Notes under the pieces: generated by a model
The model's input: the letters and a program-made list of their open reading frames with translations, nothing else
Told to the model about the DNA's origin: nothing
Databases searched by the model: none
Shown here: in pieces, positions 32,950 through 43,350 of the stretch
How positions within the stretch are numbered: the first letter of the stretch is position 1
Layout: each line of letters begins with the position of its first letter
Position numbers and translations under genes: made by a program
Assembly: GCA_948144175.1 (NCBI GenBank)
Contig: CANXME010002092.1
Coordinates: 310,001-374,000, forward strand
Length of the DNA: 64,000 bases
From: Closterium sp. NIES-65
Lineage: Eukaryota > Streptophyta > Zygnematophyceae > Desmidiales > Closteriaceae
Reading direction: 5' to 3'

Positions 32950-33642
32950 GCTATGTAACCAGGTCTAGTTGGGAAAGTAGTGGGATCAAGATGAAGAAGC
33001 GATGTCGCGAAAGCTGTGTCAGCAGAATTTCGCCCTCGTGAACTCGATTTTGCTTGCAAGAAATTGATGGAACGCGCTTAGCGGCAATTGCGGGAGTGCT
33101 GAGGCTTCAGAACAAAGCAGGGGCCAATTTATGTTGGGGGGGTTGATGTTTGCTTGCAGGAAATTCTGGGATCGAGTCGAGAGAATAATGTGACGCGTCG
33201 CATTGAGCCAAGCCTTCGATTGCTGATGTGGATGAATGTTCCGAGGGTTCCGACAGCGGGAATGACGGCGCCTGGCTGCCGTGCACCGATTTGGCGGTCA
33301 ACCGACCATTTCATGCTGACGAGATGGATGCTTATTGGACAGACCATATATGATGCCACGTTTGCTGTGTCCGAATGTTCTTGAGTCAGGTATGGAAACA
33401 CTTCACTTCGAACTATTATAAACTAGCGAATACAGATGCTCATGAGAAATAAATTACGTTCTGTTGCTTCTTGATGCCAGCCTGACATAGAAATCAGTGC
33501 AGGTGAAACAACAATTGTTCGGAACCCTACACAATCCTACGCCCGTGAAGTTTTCCTACCCAAAGCTGGAAACGGCAGCTGGTATATTTCAGTAGATTAA
33601 GAGGAAGGATACTCATTATATACAGACTATGAAGCCACATAT
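32950..33642. promoter_or_regulatory. presumed upstream region of CHRD B, shared with CHRD A
   Basis: No gene seen. Blocks homologous to 14450-15080 (AACTCGATTTTGC, TGACGCGTCGCATTGAG, AACCGACCATTTCATGCTGA) suggest a duplicated promoter. It also holds the 3' flank of CHRD C. Confidence 0.45.
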
Positions 33643-34734
33643 TTAACAGCGTGACCAAGGAATCAGACTAAACGGAACAGCTCGTCTAATCTGTCCCCGC
33701 AGTGCACCATTAGGGTACGCTGCAGTTTTCACCAGCACATAGAAAGACCTCCTAAACCACGCTCTATCAATCTTCTTCACCATAGAAAAAACCGATTTTG
33801 ATGATCCTGCAGGCTTGGCCTTCCCTGCGCCCATATACCACACTGATAGGTCCCACTCGCCGGGATCTTCCACCGTCCAATCGCCGTCAATGGTCCAGAT
33901 CGGCTCGCTGCTGCTGCCTATCTGGCCCACGTGGATGGACTGGCCTGTGGGCGCCACGAGAGAGGGGCTCTCATAGTGAATATGCACCTTCACGTTGGTT
34001 TTGCCGCGATAGCTGAGGGATGGATGGATGGAAACGGGATGAAGAAGCGCATGGGATAAACGCATGTGGAATGGAAACGCACGTGAGACGGAATTATGTG
34101 TTATTACGATATGGAGACGTCAATAAGCGGGGGCGTTCCACATAAATGATCATCTTACAGGCCAATATTTCTGGTCAGTGATGACACTCAGAATTCCTCG
34201 CAGTCCCCACCCATCTCCCTTTCGCTTCTTTTATATTTCTCCTCTTCCTAGGAAACCACATGAGCGAATATGTTCCCCCCTCACTTGTAGACGAGGATGT
34301 CCAGCCGCGCATCCGCTGCGCGCTCCCCTCCGCCAGGCGCCAGGTCCGCCTCGAGATTCGCCGTCAGTGCGCCTGCACACATCGTTGCGGCAGCATGGGA
34401 GGAAAGTGTCGCGTGAAACACAGAGCACATGGGCACAGATTTGAGCGCTCACACGGGCGCAGACATACGCGCGCACACGTGCGCAGACTCGTTTAAGGTC
34501 AAACGGAGAAGGTCGGACAAACGGAAACGAGGTGGCGTGGAGCAGACACGGGCGGAACGAAAGGGGCGTACGAGACGGCGACGCACATTTTAGGAGACCC
34601 GGATACGGCAAGACGTAGGGTAGTATCCGAGCGTGAGTTACGGCGGGCCCATCGGCGAAAAGTAGCAGGACGAGCGACGCGATAACGAGGAGAGTTCGCG
34701 TACCACCATGGACAACTGAAAGGCTGGTCGTCAT
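33643..34734 (-). CDS. CHRD gene C: secreted CHRD-domain protein (201 aa)
   Basis: Exon 1 (34587-34734) begins MTTSLSVVHGGTRTLLVIAS, has the hydrophobic VIASLVLLLFADG signal, and ends LPYPGLLKC. Exon 2 (34285-34372) encodes ALTANLEADLAPGGGERAAD and DILVYK. Exon 3 (33643-34012, acceptor CAG) encodes YRGKTNVKVHIHYES, PIWTIDGDW, SFYVLVKTAAYPNGALRGQI and ends WSRC. The lengths 148+88+370 join in frame; donors are GTGCGT and GTGAGG. The spacing of conserved Cys (end of exon 1 and the last residue) matches the other members and suggests a disulfide. No internal duplications are visible, so this is the cleanest minus-strand copy. It is probably exported; function unknown. Confidence 0.78.
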
Positions 34735-35749
34735 GAAAATAGTGTCCGCAGAAGTTATCTCAGAATCTCAACGGAAACTTGGCGAATTGTAATTAATCAG
34801 CAAGAAAAAATCAGTTTCCAATCTTTCTGCCAAAAAGTGCGTCCATGTCGCAATTCTCAAGATGATTGCTAACGACGCGGGACTGGTTAGGATAGAGCAG
34901 TGAAAAGAGGCAAGCGCGCGAATTGAATCAAGAATGTGCGTCGCCCCAAAACTAGTTCGTGCTCTTTCAATTGCGAAGCGAGGCAGGCTGTATCTGGCCA
35001 GAAGCAGAAATGCAGGGCATCACTTGGGTTCCGCCAAACTTGGGTTCCGCCAAACCTAGCCAGGTTGTGCGATGGGCTTCTGTCAAGACGACAATAGGGT
35101 TTCGAGGGCTACTTACCAGCTTCCTTGTGAGTTTCCAGCCCTTGTAGTGAGCAAAGAGGCATGAGCTTTCAGCGAATTCTAGAGGCAGCGAACTTATTCG
35201 AAATTAGGGGAACCCATTCACCTTCGGGAGGTAGGCACGCTGGCAGTACTGCAGCTGTGAGCGGGAATCGTTAATGTTTAGACAAGGAACTTAGTAAAGA
35301 GGCAAATATCTGGGCTAGGTCATCTGCACTCGATAAACCATCCCTAGGCATCCCCACCTTCGCATTTCTGGAAGCTTGGGGGTGAGCTCACCACGCAGCC
35401 GCTCTTCCAAAGAAAGTTTCACATCATCAACACACCGACCTACACCACCTTGCGGCCATGCTGATATGACGTGGCTATGTTCGCGTAACACGACACTTCG
35501 CTGGATGATTTTCCGGATTACGTGTGAAATGGGCTTATGACTAGGTTGACCAAACACGTCAGGAACAAATTTATCACACTACCCTAGCTTTAACACACCA
35601 GTATTGATCCCTCTGAACCACCAGCTGTGGCCTCTACACTAATGTGATTATCAGAGTTCCTTCTCTGATGAAAACATATGACATTGAAACACACAGCAGT
35701 GCAGCATCAACGCTCTAATGTGGAGAGTCCAAAATTGGACAGAAGAGAT
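34735..35749. other. no recognisable gene
   Basis: Intergenic between the 5' end of CHRD C and the 3' end of the cyclase-like gene. GTTCCGCCAAAC is tandemly repeated near 35029-35053. No domain seen. Confidence 0.5.
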
Positions 35750-37833
35750 CTATTCCTTGTGCTTACATTCATAATCGCCAGCAAACTCCAAGGCTGCACT
35801 GTGGATGGTGTACCTATACACCCTACTAGCACCGTTCCCACTACGCACTCCTATCCACTTAGAAACACCACCCCAAATGTACCTACCAAACCTCGCCAGC
35901 CAACCATCTCCACCCACCAACCATCCTCCCCCTACCACCCCTCCCAAACTCTCCCTCTCGTCCCTATCACCCTTCCCCTCCCCCTCCCCCTTTCCCTCCC
36001 CCTTTCCCTCACCATCCCCCCACACTTCCAGCTCAATCTCCATAACAGCACTGAAGCTTTCCCGCCCAGTCGCATCCCAATCCCCATCAGCCCTCGGCAT
36101 CCACACTGCCCCGCTAAAAGACGATGGCGGCGCATGCACCCGCACCCGCAGGGCGGCGGTCGGCGTCCGGGCGGCGAGGGAGAAGTGGCCGGAGCAGGAG
36201 TCGATGGTGGGGGGAGTGAAGGAGGTGAGAGGGTCGATGGATCGAAAGTCGAGGGAGTGGTGGGGGGTGCGGAGGCCGAGAGAGAGGACCAGTGGAGAGG
36301 GGAGGGAGGGGAGGGAGGCGAAGCGGAAAAACGCTCCCGCTCCCACCAGCTGTGGGAAAAAAATTGGTAAAAATGGGGGGAGCAGTAAGGGGGGGGAAGG
36401 GAAGGGGTGAGAGCATGGGGAGAACAAGGTGAGTAAAGAGAAGAGGGCGGAGGGGATTGAGGTGAGGGGTGAATGAATCGGAAGTCGAGGGAGAGATGAG
36501 GGGTGCGGAGAGCAAGAGAGAGGAGGAGAAGCAAGGGGGAAAATTCCACCAGCTCCCACCAGCTGGATATGAAGCTGGTCGGGAAAGGAATGGGGGGTGG
36601 GAGGTGCGGTGAGCAAGACCCGTGGGGAGATGAGGTGTGCAAAGAAGAAAGGACGGAGGAAATGGAAAGAGTTGGGAAGGTGAGTAAGGGTTAGTGGCTT
36701 GAAATTTAAATTGGCAGGTGCAGGCAGGTACAGGTAGGTACAAGCAGGTACATACTCTGAATTTGGCTCACCACTGAAGAGTGTCTCCTTCTATACAGTC
36801 CACCAGTACGCTCCCACTCACCTTACCAGCACAGACTTACTTGCCTCAGAGAAACTTTTCAGTGGTGCGCTTTTATCTGTCTACCAGTACGGTTTCATCT
36901 CACCTGTACGCTGTTGTCAGATGACATGCCCTGCATCCACACGTGGCCAGCAGGGAAGTACGCCCCCCAGTTCTTCTCCTCATGCGCCCACCCCCTCCCC
37001 TCCACCGCCACCCCCTCACTCTCATTCCAGAAGCGGTACGAGGCGGTTGAACCAAGGCTGCAAGGGAAGTGGGGAGGAAGAGAAAGGCCTTTAGCACTAA
37101 GCAAAACCTCCTCATGCGCCCATATCTTACCACCCCCTCCCCTACACCTCCCGCCTCTTGCTCTCATTCCAGAAATTGTAAGAGGCGGTTGAACCAAGGC
37201 TGCAAGGGATGGGAGAACAAAGAGGAAGGCTGCTGGTATTGGAAAAGAACACCAGACGTCTCCACCGCCTCCTCTCCACATTCTCACTCTCTTTCCAGAA
37301 GCGGTAAGAGGCAGAGAAGCTACACGATACATTGGAGAAGAAGTGAAACAATGAGGAAGAGTCCGATAGTGAGGCGAACAGCACGCGGCAAGGATTCAAT
37401 GCCACCCATACCGTGTACCGCTCACCTCACTCTCAAACTCCTCCTCATCGTCTCACTACTTCTCCAACGCGGCGTGTAGCTTCTCCTGCATGAGCGCACC
37501 TGTTCACAAACCAGCGGCACGGCAGCTCGCCCAATCCCCCCGGAATCAGCTGTGACACTGATGCTGCCCAGCCCGGCCACCCCTCGGACCGCACCTAGGG
37601 ACTGACAATAAGTACAGACTCATGAGTCGACTCAAAAGTCACCTAGGGACGGACAATAAGTACACACTCAACTCAAGCAAGCCCACCTGTTGACAAACCA
37701 GCGGCACGGCAGCTCGCCCATTCCTCCAGGAATCAGCTGTGACACTGATGCCGCCCACCCCTCTGGGCCTGCCCCGGGATCAGACGGGTTCCAGTGGCGC
37801 TGGTGGCAGGGAGAGGGGAGGAGAGGGAGAGAC

Positions 37834-37903
<70 letters not shown>

Positions 37904-39390
37904 CGGAAGAGAGAGAGAGAGAGAGAGAGGACAAGTGCGGGAAGAGAAGGAAGGGACAGGGGATGGGGCGGGTTCGGCTGCCCAACCCCCTGGGCCTGCC
38001 CCGGGATCAAAAGGCTTTCAGGTGCTGGCGGCAAGGGTTTTGAGAATTCTAAAAAACCAGCTCCAACCCTCTGGGCCCGCCCTGGAATCAAAAGGCTCCC
38101 AGGTGCTGGCGGCAAGGAGAGGGGAAGAGAGGAAGAGTGGAGGGAGGGAGAGAGATGAAATGAGCAAGTGAGGAAGAGGGAAGGGTGGAAGCACTGGGAA
38201 GCGAGGTCCCACTCTCCACTGCTGCAAGAGACGATTGTTGCGTCGACTCAAACCAAGAAATGCGCTGGGAAAAGTTTGACGTAACAAGTGGACAGGGAAA
38301 AGATGCATTTCGGTGCAATGTGGCGGAGAGAGAACACGTAATCGCACACAGGGGGGTGCACATGCACACACACCTGGTTGGTCAGATTAGCCTGCAGCCT
38401 CGACCCCCCCACTCTGATATCCACTTCCGTGTGGTTAAACCCGCGGGAGATCAGAAAGCCATGGCCCTCCACCCGCCACTCGAACACAGGCGGGGCTGAG
38501 TCCGACGGGTCGGAGGAGACGGGCTTGGGAGGGTGCGTGCCCACTGTTATGCTGGGCCGCTAGGGGAAAAGGGAAGAGGGATGAGGGTTGGAGGGGGGGT
38601 TGTCGATTGAATGAGCAGAAGGAGAGGGGCCTGGGGGGGTGTGCGCTTATCTGTGGACGTGTTGTTTGAGTCCAAGGGAGGAGGGCGAGAATCAATAGCT
38701 CTTGAATAGACGTGATTCGACTCGACTCAAACAACACGAAACAATGTTTGTTTCTCAAGAATCCACAAAGCGATACAACGTTGCCTCAACTCTCGACCCA
38801 TTTCCATCCACGCACCGCTGTCTCTACCGCTATCTCTATCTCAATCTCCTCAACTAGTGCCACCACCTCACATGCTCCCATCCCACATGCTCCCATCCCA
38901 CATGCTCCTCCTGCTAACTCCCCCACCGCTCTTTCTGAACCATCGGAACAAACACTCACTGCTCCTGTAGCCTCCATCCAATGCCGTTCACTCACTGCTA
39001 TTTCCACCTTCTCAATCAGAGTCACTTCACACGTTCCCATCCCAGATCCCCACCTGTTATCCCACCCAGTGCCGCTTCGGGACCATCGAATTAACACCAT
39101 GTTCTCTAAATCTACTCACCGCTATTTCCACCTTCTCAATCAGCGTCACTTCACATGCTGCCGTCTCGAATGCTCCACCTGTTGATCCTCCACCCGCTGC
39201 TGTTTCAAATCCTGCTGCGGTTTCAAATGCCCCTGTCTCTGTGCCACCAGCTGCATCATGCCCCATCACGTACTCGATAGGCCCTTCCCCAGATGATCCT
39301 ACCCCGCATGCTCCCGCCTCTGATGCCCCTTCCCCAACTGCCCCTCCACTCCGTCCCCCCTCTGACTCTCCCGTCCCCTGCTCCTGCTCA

Positions 39391-39453
<63 letters not shown>

Positions 39454-40073
39454 TCCTGCTTCCCCCAACCCTCCTCTCTCAACACTCTCCGCCCTTCCCC
39501 AACTGCCCCTCCACCCTGCCCCCCCTCTGGCTTTCCTGTCCCCTGCTGCTGCTCCTGCTCCCCTTCTCCCTCCTCTCTCAACACTCTCCGCCCTTCCCCC
39601 ACCTGACAGCTTTCCCGCCCTCCCTTCCTCTTGGGGTGGCAGCTGAGCAGCATCGCTATAGAGCGATTCGCTATAGGCATGGAGCCAATTATTGCAGCAT
39701 AGCTGCCTCCTGTAGAGGGATCCACTACACGCACGTACCAGCCCTGCACAGGGAAATTAACATGAAACAAACCAAAACAATATTTCATGTTTAAGACAGG
39801 GACGGATCGGTAGGAAAGGAATTGGTACCATAAACGGCATACCTCGAACCAGGAGCACGGACGGCCACGTGTCTGCCAGATCGGCGAGCATCGCGCCACG
39901 TGTGGGCTGTGCGGGCTGCTGCTGACGTGGATCGGCGCGACGATGACGAGGGCGACGGCTAGCAGCAGCGCAGGGTTTGACAGGACGGGCACGCGGAAAG
40001 AGGGCGCGCGGAAAGAGGGCGCGCGGAACGAGAGCGTTCGGAGCGAGGGCGCGCGGAAAGCAAATCGCGCCAT
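35750..40073 (-). CDS. tocopherol-cyclase-family (CrtC/lipocalin-like) protein, six exons, 461 aa model
   Basis: Exons on the minus strand: 39843-40073, 39603-39743, 38374-38559, 37687-37760, 36904-37057 and 35750-36349; all phases agree (1386 nt). Exon 1 has Arg/Ser/Phe repeats (FRAPSFRAPSF), then a hydrophobic LLLAVALVIVAPI, and ends CSWFE. Exon 2 opens GWYVRVVDPSTGGSYAAIIG, so WFEGWYVRV is formed across the junction, like the FFEGWYYKV start of tocopherol cyclase. Exon 5 has GWAHEEKNWGAYFPAGHVWM, like EKNWG..FP..W.WVQ. Exon 6 ends with GHFSLAARTPTAALRVRVHA, RESFSAVMEIELEV and IHSAALEFAGDY, like the family C-terminus. Tocopherol cyclase closes the chromanol ring in plastids, but this shorter, divergent relative may bind another lipid. 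Exons 4, 5 and 6 each have decayed duplicate copies nearby. Confidence 0.68.
36440..36565 (-). repeat. partial duplicate of cyclase-like exon 6 start
   Basis: Encodes SLALRTPHLSLDFRFIHPS, a copy of SLGLRTPHHSLDFRSIDPL in exon 6, together with the preceding CACCAGCT border. It lies in the intron before exon 6. Confidence 0.75.
37100..37315 (-). repeat. two decayed duplicates of cyclase-like exon 5
   Basis: Copy 2 (about 37100-37199) encodes LGSTASYNFWNESKR then a stop and GRGGKIWAHEE. Copy 3 (about 37250-37315) encodes SASYRFWKESENV. Both lie upstream of the full exon 36904-37057 and carry parts of its acceptor-side intron (CCCTTGCAG). Confidence 0.8.
37500..37585 (-). repeat. duplicate of cyclase-like exon 4
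   Basis: Encodes GWAASVSQLIPGGLGELPCR WFVNR, one residue different from exon 4 (37687-37760), with a GT donor. Mutually exclusive use of the two copies would keep the frame and is worth testing. Confidence 0.8.
37592..37670. repeat. 31-bp tandem duplication split by GAG-TCGA-CTC palindrome
   Basis: Copies 37592-37622 and 37640-37670 match at 29/31. The 17-nt spacer is TGAGTCGACTCAAAAGT. The pair lies between the two copies of cyclase-like exon 4. Confidence 0.9.
37836..37932. repeat. (GA)n microsatellite
   Basis: Nearly pure GA with two GACGGAA interruptions; it creates the Ser/Leu and Arg/Glu frames seen here. Confidence 0.95.
37988..38117. repeat. 49-bp tandem duplication with a decayed GAG-AATT-CTC palindrome at the junction
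   Basis: Copies 37988-38036 and 38069-38117 agree at about 43/49; a third, weaker copy lies at about 37762-37810. The junction carries TTTTGAGAATTCTAAAA (38038-38054), one base short of the consensus arm. Confidence 0.8.
38820..39175. repeat. tandem repeats within cyclase-like intron 2
   Basis: The block CGCTATTTCCACCTTCTCAA + TCAGNGTCACTTCACA occurs at about 38995 and 39118, with a weaker copy near 38825. CATGCTCCCATCCCA repeats near 38870-38910. Confidence 0.75.
39378..39462. repeat. (TGCTCC)n hexanucleotide repeat
   Basis: About 14 units in cyclase-like intron 2; it accounts for the EQEQEQ-type frame on the minus strand. Confidence 0.95.
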
Positions 40074-40674
40074 CGACGCTTCACGCAGAGCCGTTCCGCG
40101 TGATCGTGCAAGTTATTTAAGAGGCGACGGACGGCCAGACAAAATCGCACCGGCGAGTATCGGATGTAAGGTAGCAAATCTGACTGAACCTTCCAGTAAG
40201 AAAACGCTACTTGCAGTGAATTCACACGATCCGAGGCGACGCGCTTGGAGAGATCGGCCGTTATGCACCGTAGTACGTGGAGAATGTACCTCACTCTCCT
40301 TTGCAACAAGGTGAATTATTCATTCCCTACGTCGAAATCCCCGCCGGGTACGAGGTGGGAGATGTCGACTGCGACTGACGTAAGCAAGTAACGATGTGGT
40401 GCCTAGGCGCATGGCAGCAAGGCGATTCGGCAAACAGCAGCAAACAGGCACTGGTGATGCAGATTGAATTGTCGGCATATCAGGTTGAATCGCTCGCAAC
40501 ATCAGTTTGGTTTTGGCTCGAATCGAAACTACACTGAATCGTTCTAGACTGATGAACAAACGCTGGGAATCTCTAAGCATCTCACGTCACCACTCCCCTC
40601 GAACTCGAAAAGCAAAAACCAATCGAAGTGATTTTTTTGGGTTGCGAAGCAACCCTTTACGATCGATTTTGCAA

Positions 40675-40723
40675 GATTTTATTTTCATGTTTATCATTTT
40701 TAATAGAACATGAAAATAAAATC
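40675..40723. repeat. perfect 17-bp inverted repeat (hairpin, 15-nt loop)
   Basis: Arms GATTTTATTTTCATGTT (40675-40691) and its exact complement (40707-40723). A smaller hairpin GGGTTGC-GAA-GCAACCC lies at 40639-40655. Possible transcript-end structure or transposon relic. Confidence 0.8.
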
Positions 40724-41779
40724 CGTAAACTACAGCACCCTTCCCACACGTGTGCATGTTGAAGAATTTTAAATGTTGTTCACAATATATTAAATCATAT
40801 GTTTTTCTGGTCAGTGGTTTGGTGAATATATGCTGTACTGTTATATATTAGTATGTGTTACTATTAAATGGTGCTGTGGTAATGATAAATAGATGCATGA
40901 TGCATAAATAATGCTATATGATGCATAATGTTTAATAGTGTGATGTCATGAATCATGATGCACATGCATGCACACAATAAAATGCGTGACAGTTAACGAC
41001 CCAAAAACTAAGCTACCGCCATCCCCTGCCTAGCATGGGGGGGAGGTCAATAGCATAGATTTTGAATAATCAACAATCACATGAAACAACACACTCTGTG
41101 AAATCTAAAAAAGAAGTCAACTCTATCAAATCCAGTTCGAAGTGGTCGCACACGAGTCACTGAGTGCGCCAATGAACCTTATGTGAAATGATAGATCTGA
41201 GCTTACTTTTTAAAAATCACAGACATGCATTGTTAATGCAACCATACATGGATATGAATGCACATGCACACATACAAACATGCAAACAAAACCACACGCA
41301 TACGCACACAAACCTGAACACTCGAACGAAATAAACAGAAACATGCAAGGAAATATACCAACACAAAACAATTATCCTACAGAACATCAGCCACTGGTAT
41401 AGTTTCATATTCCAAATGAAAGTGGACTTCTTGAAGGATACAGCAAAGTCTCTGAGGAGAAAACAGGGAGAGAAATGGGAAATAGAATGGGAAGAAAAAA
41501 AAAGAGACTGTGAAATAACCGATGAAAACGATTTGGAGATTGAAAACGACGGATGAAAACGGATTTGTAAGAATCAGCAGATACACATTTGAACATCAGT
41601 GAATAAAGTTGGAATCAAGAACACAAGACTTACACACCACACACTAATCTGCTGCTGCCTATAAAGAAAGGGTAACGAAGAGCTATAGAAAGTGGGCGGG
41701 AGAGAACTACATGAACAAAAAAAACGGTAGTTTGGATGCAACCAGAAACGGTAGCTTTGATTGAAACGAGAGTGATAGA

Positions 41780-42262
<483 letters not shown>

Positions 42263-43350
42263 ACATGCTGCTCGGGTCGAGTTAATTTCAATCTGGCTAT
42301 CAAGGCAAAGAAGGTTGGCGTTCAAATCGACCTAACAAAAACATAAGATGAAAGGAAGTAAAAACGTCAATGAAATATGCAAATACGAGACTGTAAGCAT
42401 GCAACACAGGAAAGAGGCGATGAATACTTGAAGCATGGATGCAATCTAGTGAAAGACCTAAAGCTAAAGTATCTACAACAATCCTAGAACCTAAGCCTTA
42501 AAAAACCTGCGGCCAATACTATGTTAAACGACTACGATATGAGAGTGAGAAATGTTAGTCTAGCTTGTAACGATCTGATTTTGTTTGATTTGATTTTCTT
42601 ACCTTGCACTAGTAGGTGGAGCGTGTCTGGCGGGGAGCTCATCTATCGAGAAGGAGCAGCGAGAAAAAAAAAGGAACAAACAAACCCTAGAGCAGTTTCT
42701 GATTCGTCGCAAAGCTTGAAGTCCAATCAAATTATTTGTTCATGCACAACATCAGTACTGTTGTAGATGATTGAAATTGGACGGGAATTCGAAAAGTCTC
42801 CGGATTGACTCCTGCAGACGCGATTTTTCATTACTCTCCAAGTGAGAGGAAGTACATCTTAGTGTCATACTACAGCATCATGTACAGATTTAGTTGTACA
42901 AATGTATGTAAATACGCAAAACGCTTCGCAACCCTAAGACGATTTCGTCGCCTCTTGTTTTTTTTGGAAATACCTTGCTAGCAGTTTCATTTCAAACACT
43001 TTCTGGCCTAATTGTACAGTAACAAAATCAGGACTCTCCCTACCGGGTACGTCAACTTGGTGGAGGACAGTGCAGCACGTGGTTCTCTAGGTCGCGACTC
43101 CTGCTCAACGTCGTTGCGCCACGTCATCGCCAGCAGGACTTCAGAGAAATTTACCATTTCCCAGCACATTCATTTCAAGAATGGCCTCTAAAAGGCAGTA
43201 CGAATGTCGCTCACCCCTCATTCCTAGGTACGGCTCCAGTAAGCTGAGTACGCTTGGGCTGCTTACTAGGCAACAGACGGTCAGGCGGGTTAGTCGAACC
43301 ACGATCAGAGTTAGGCCTACGCGCCGAGACTGACCCGCATCGCGGCCGCT

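Noticed and set aside
35678..36410. Plus-strand frames of 200-230 codons
   Set aside because: Antisense to cyclase-like exon 6, whose minus-strand reading has clear family motifs and phase-matched introns.
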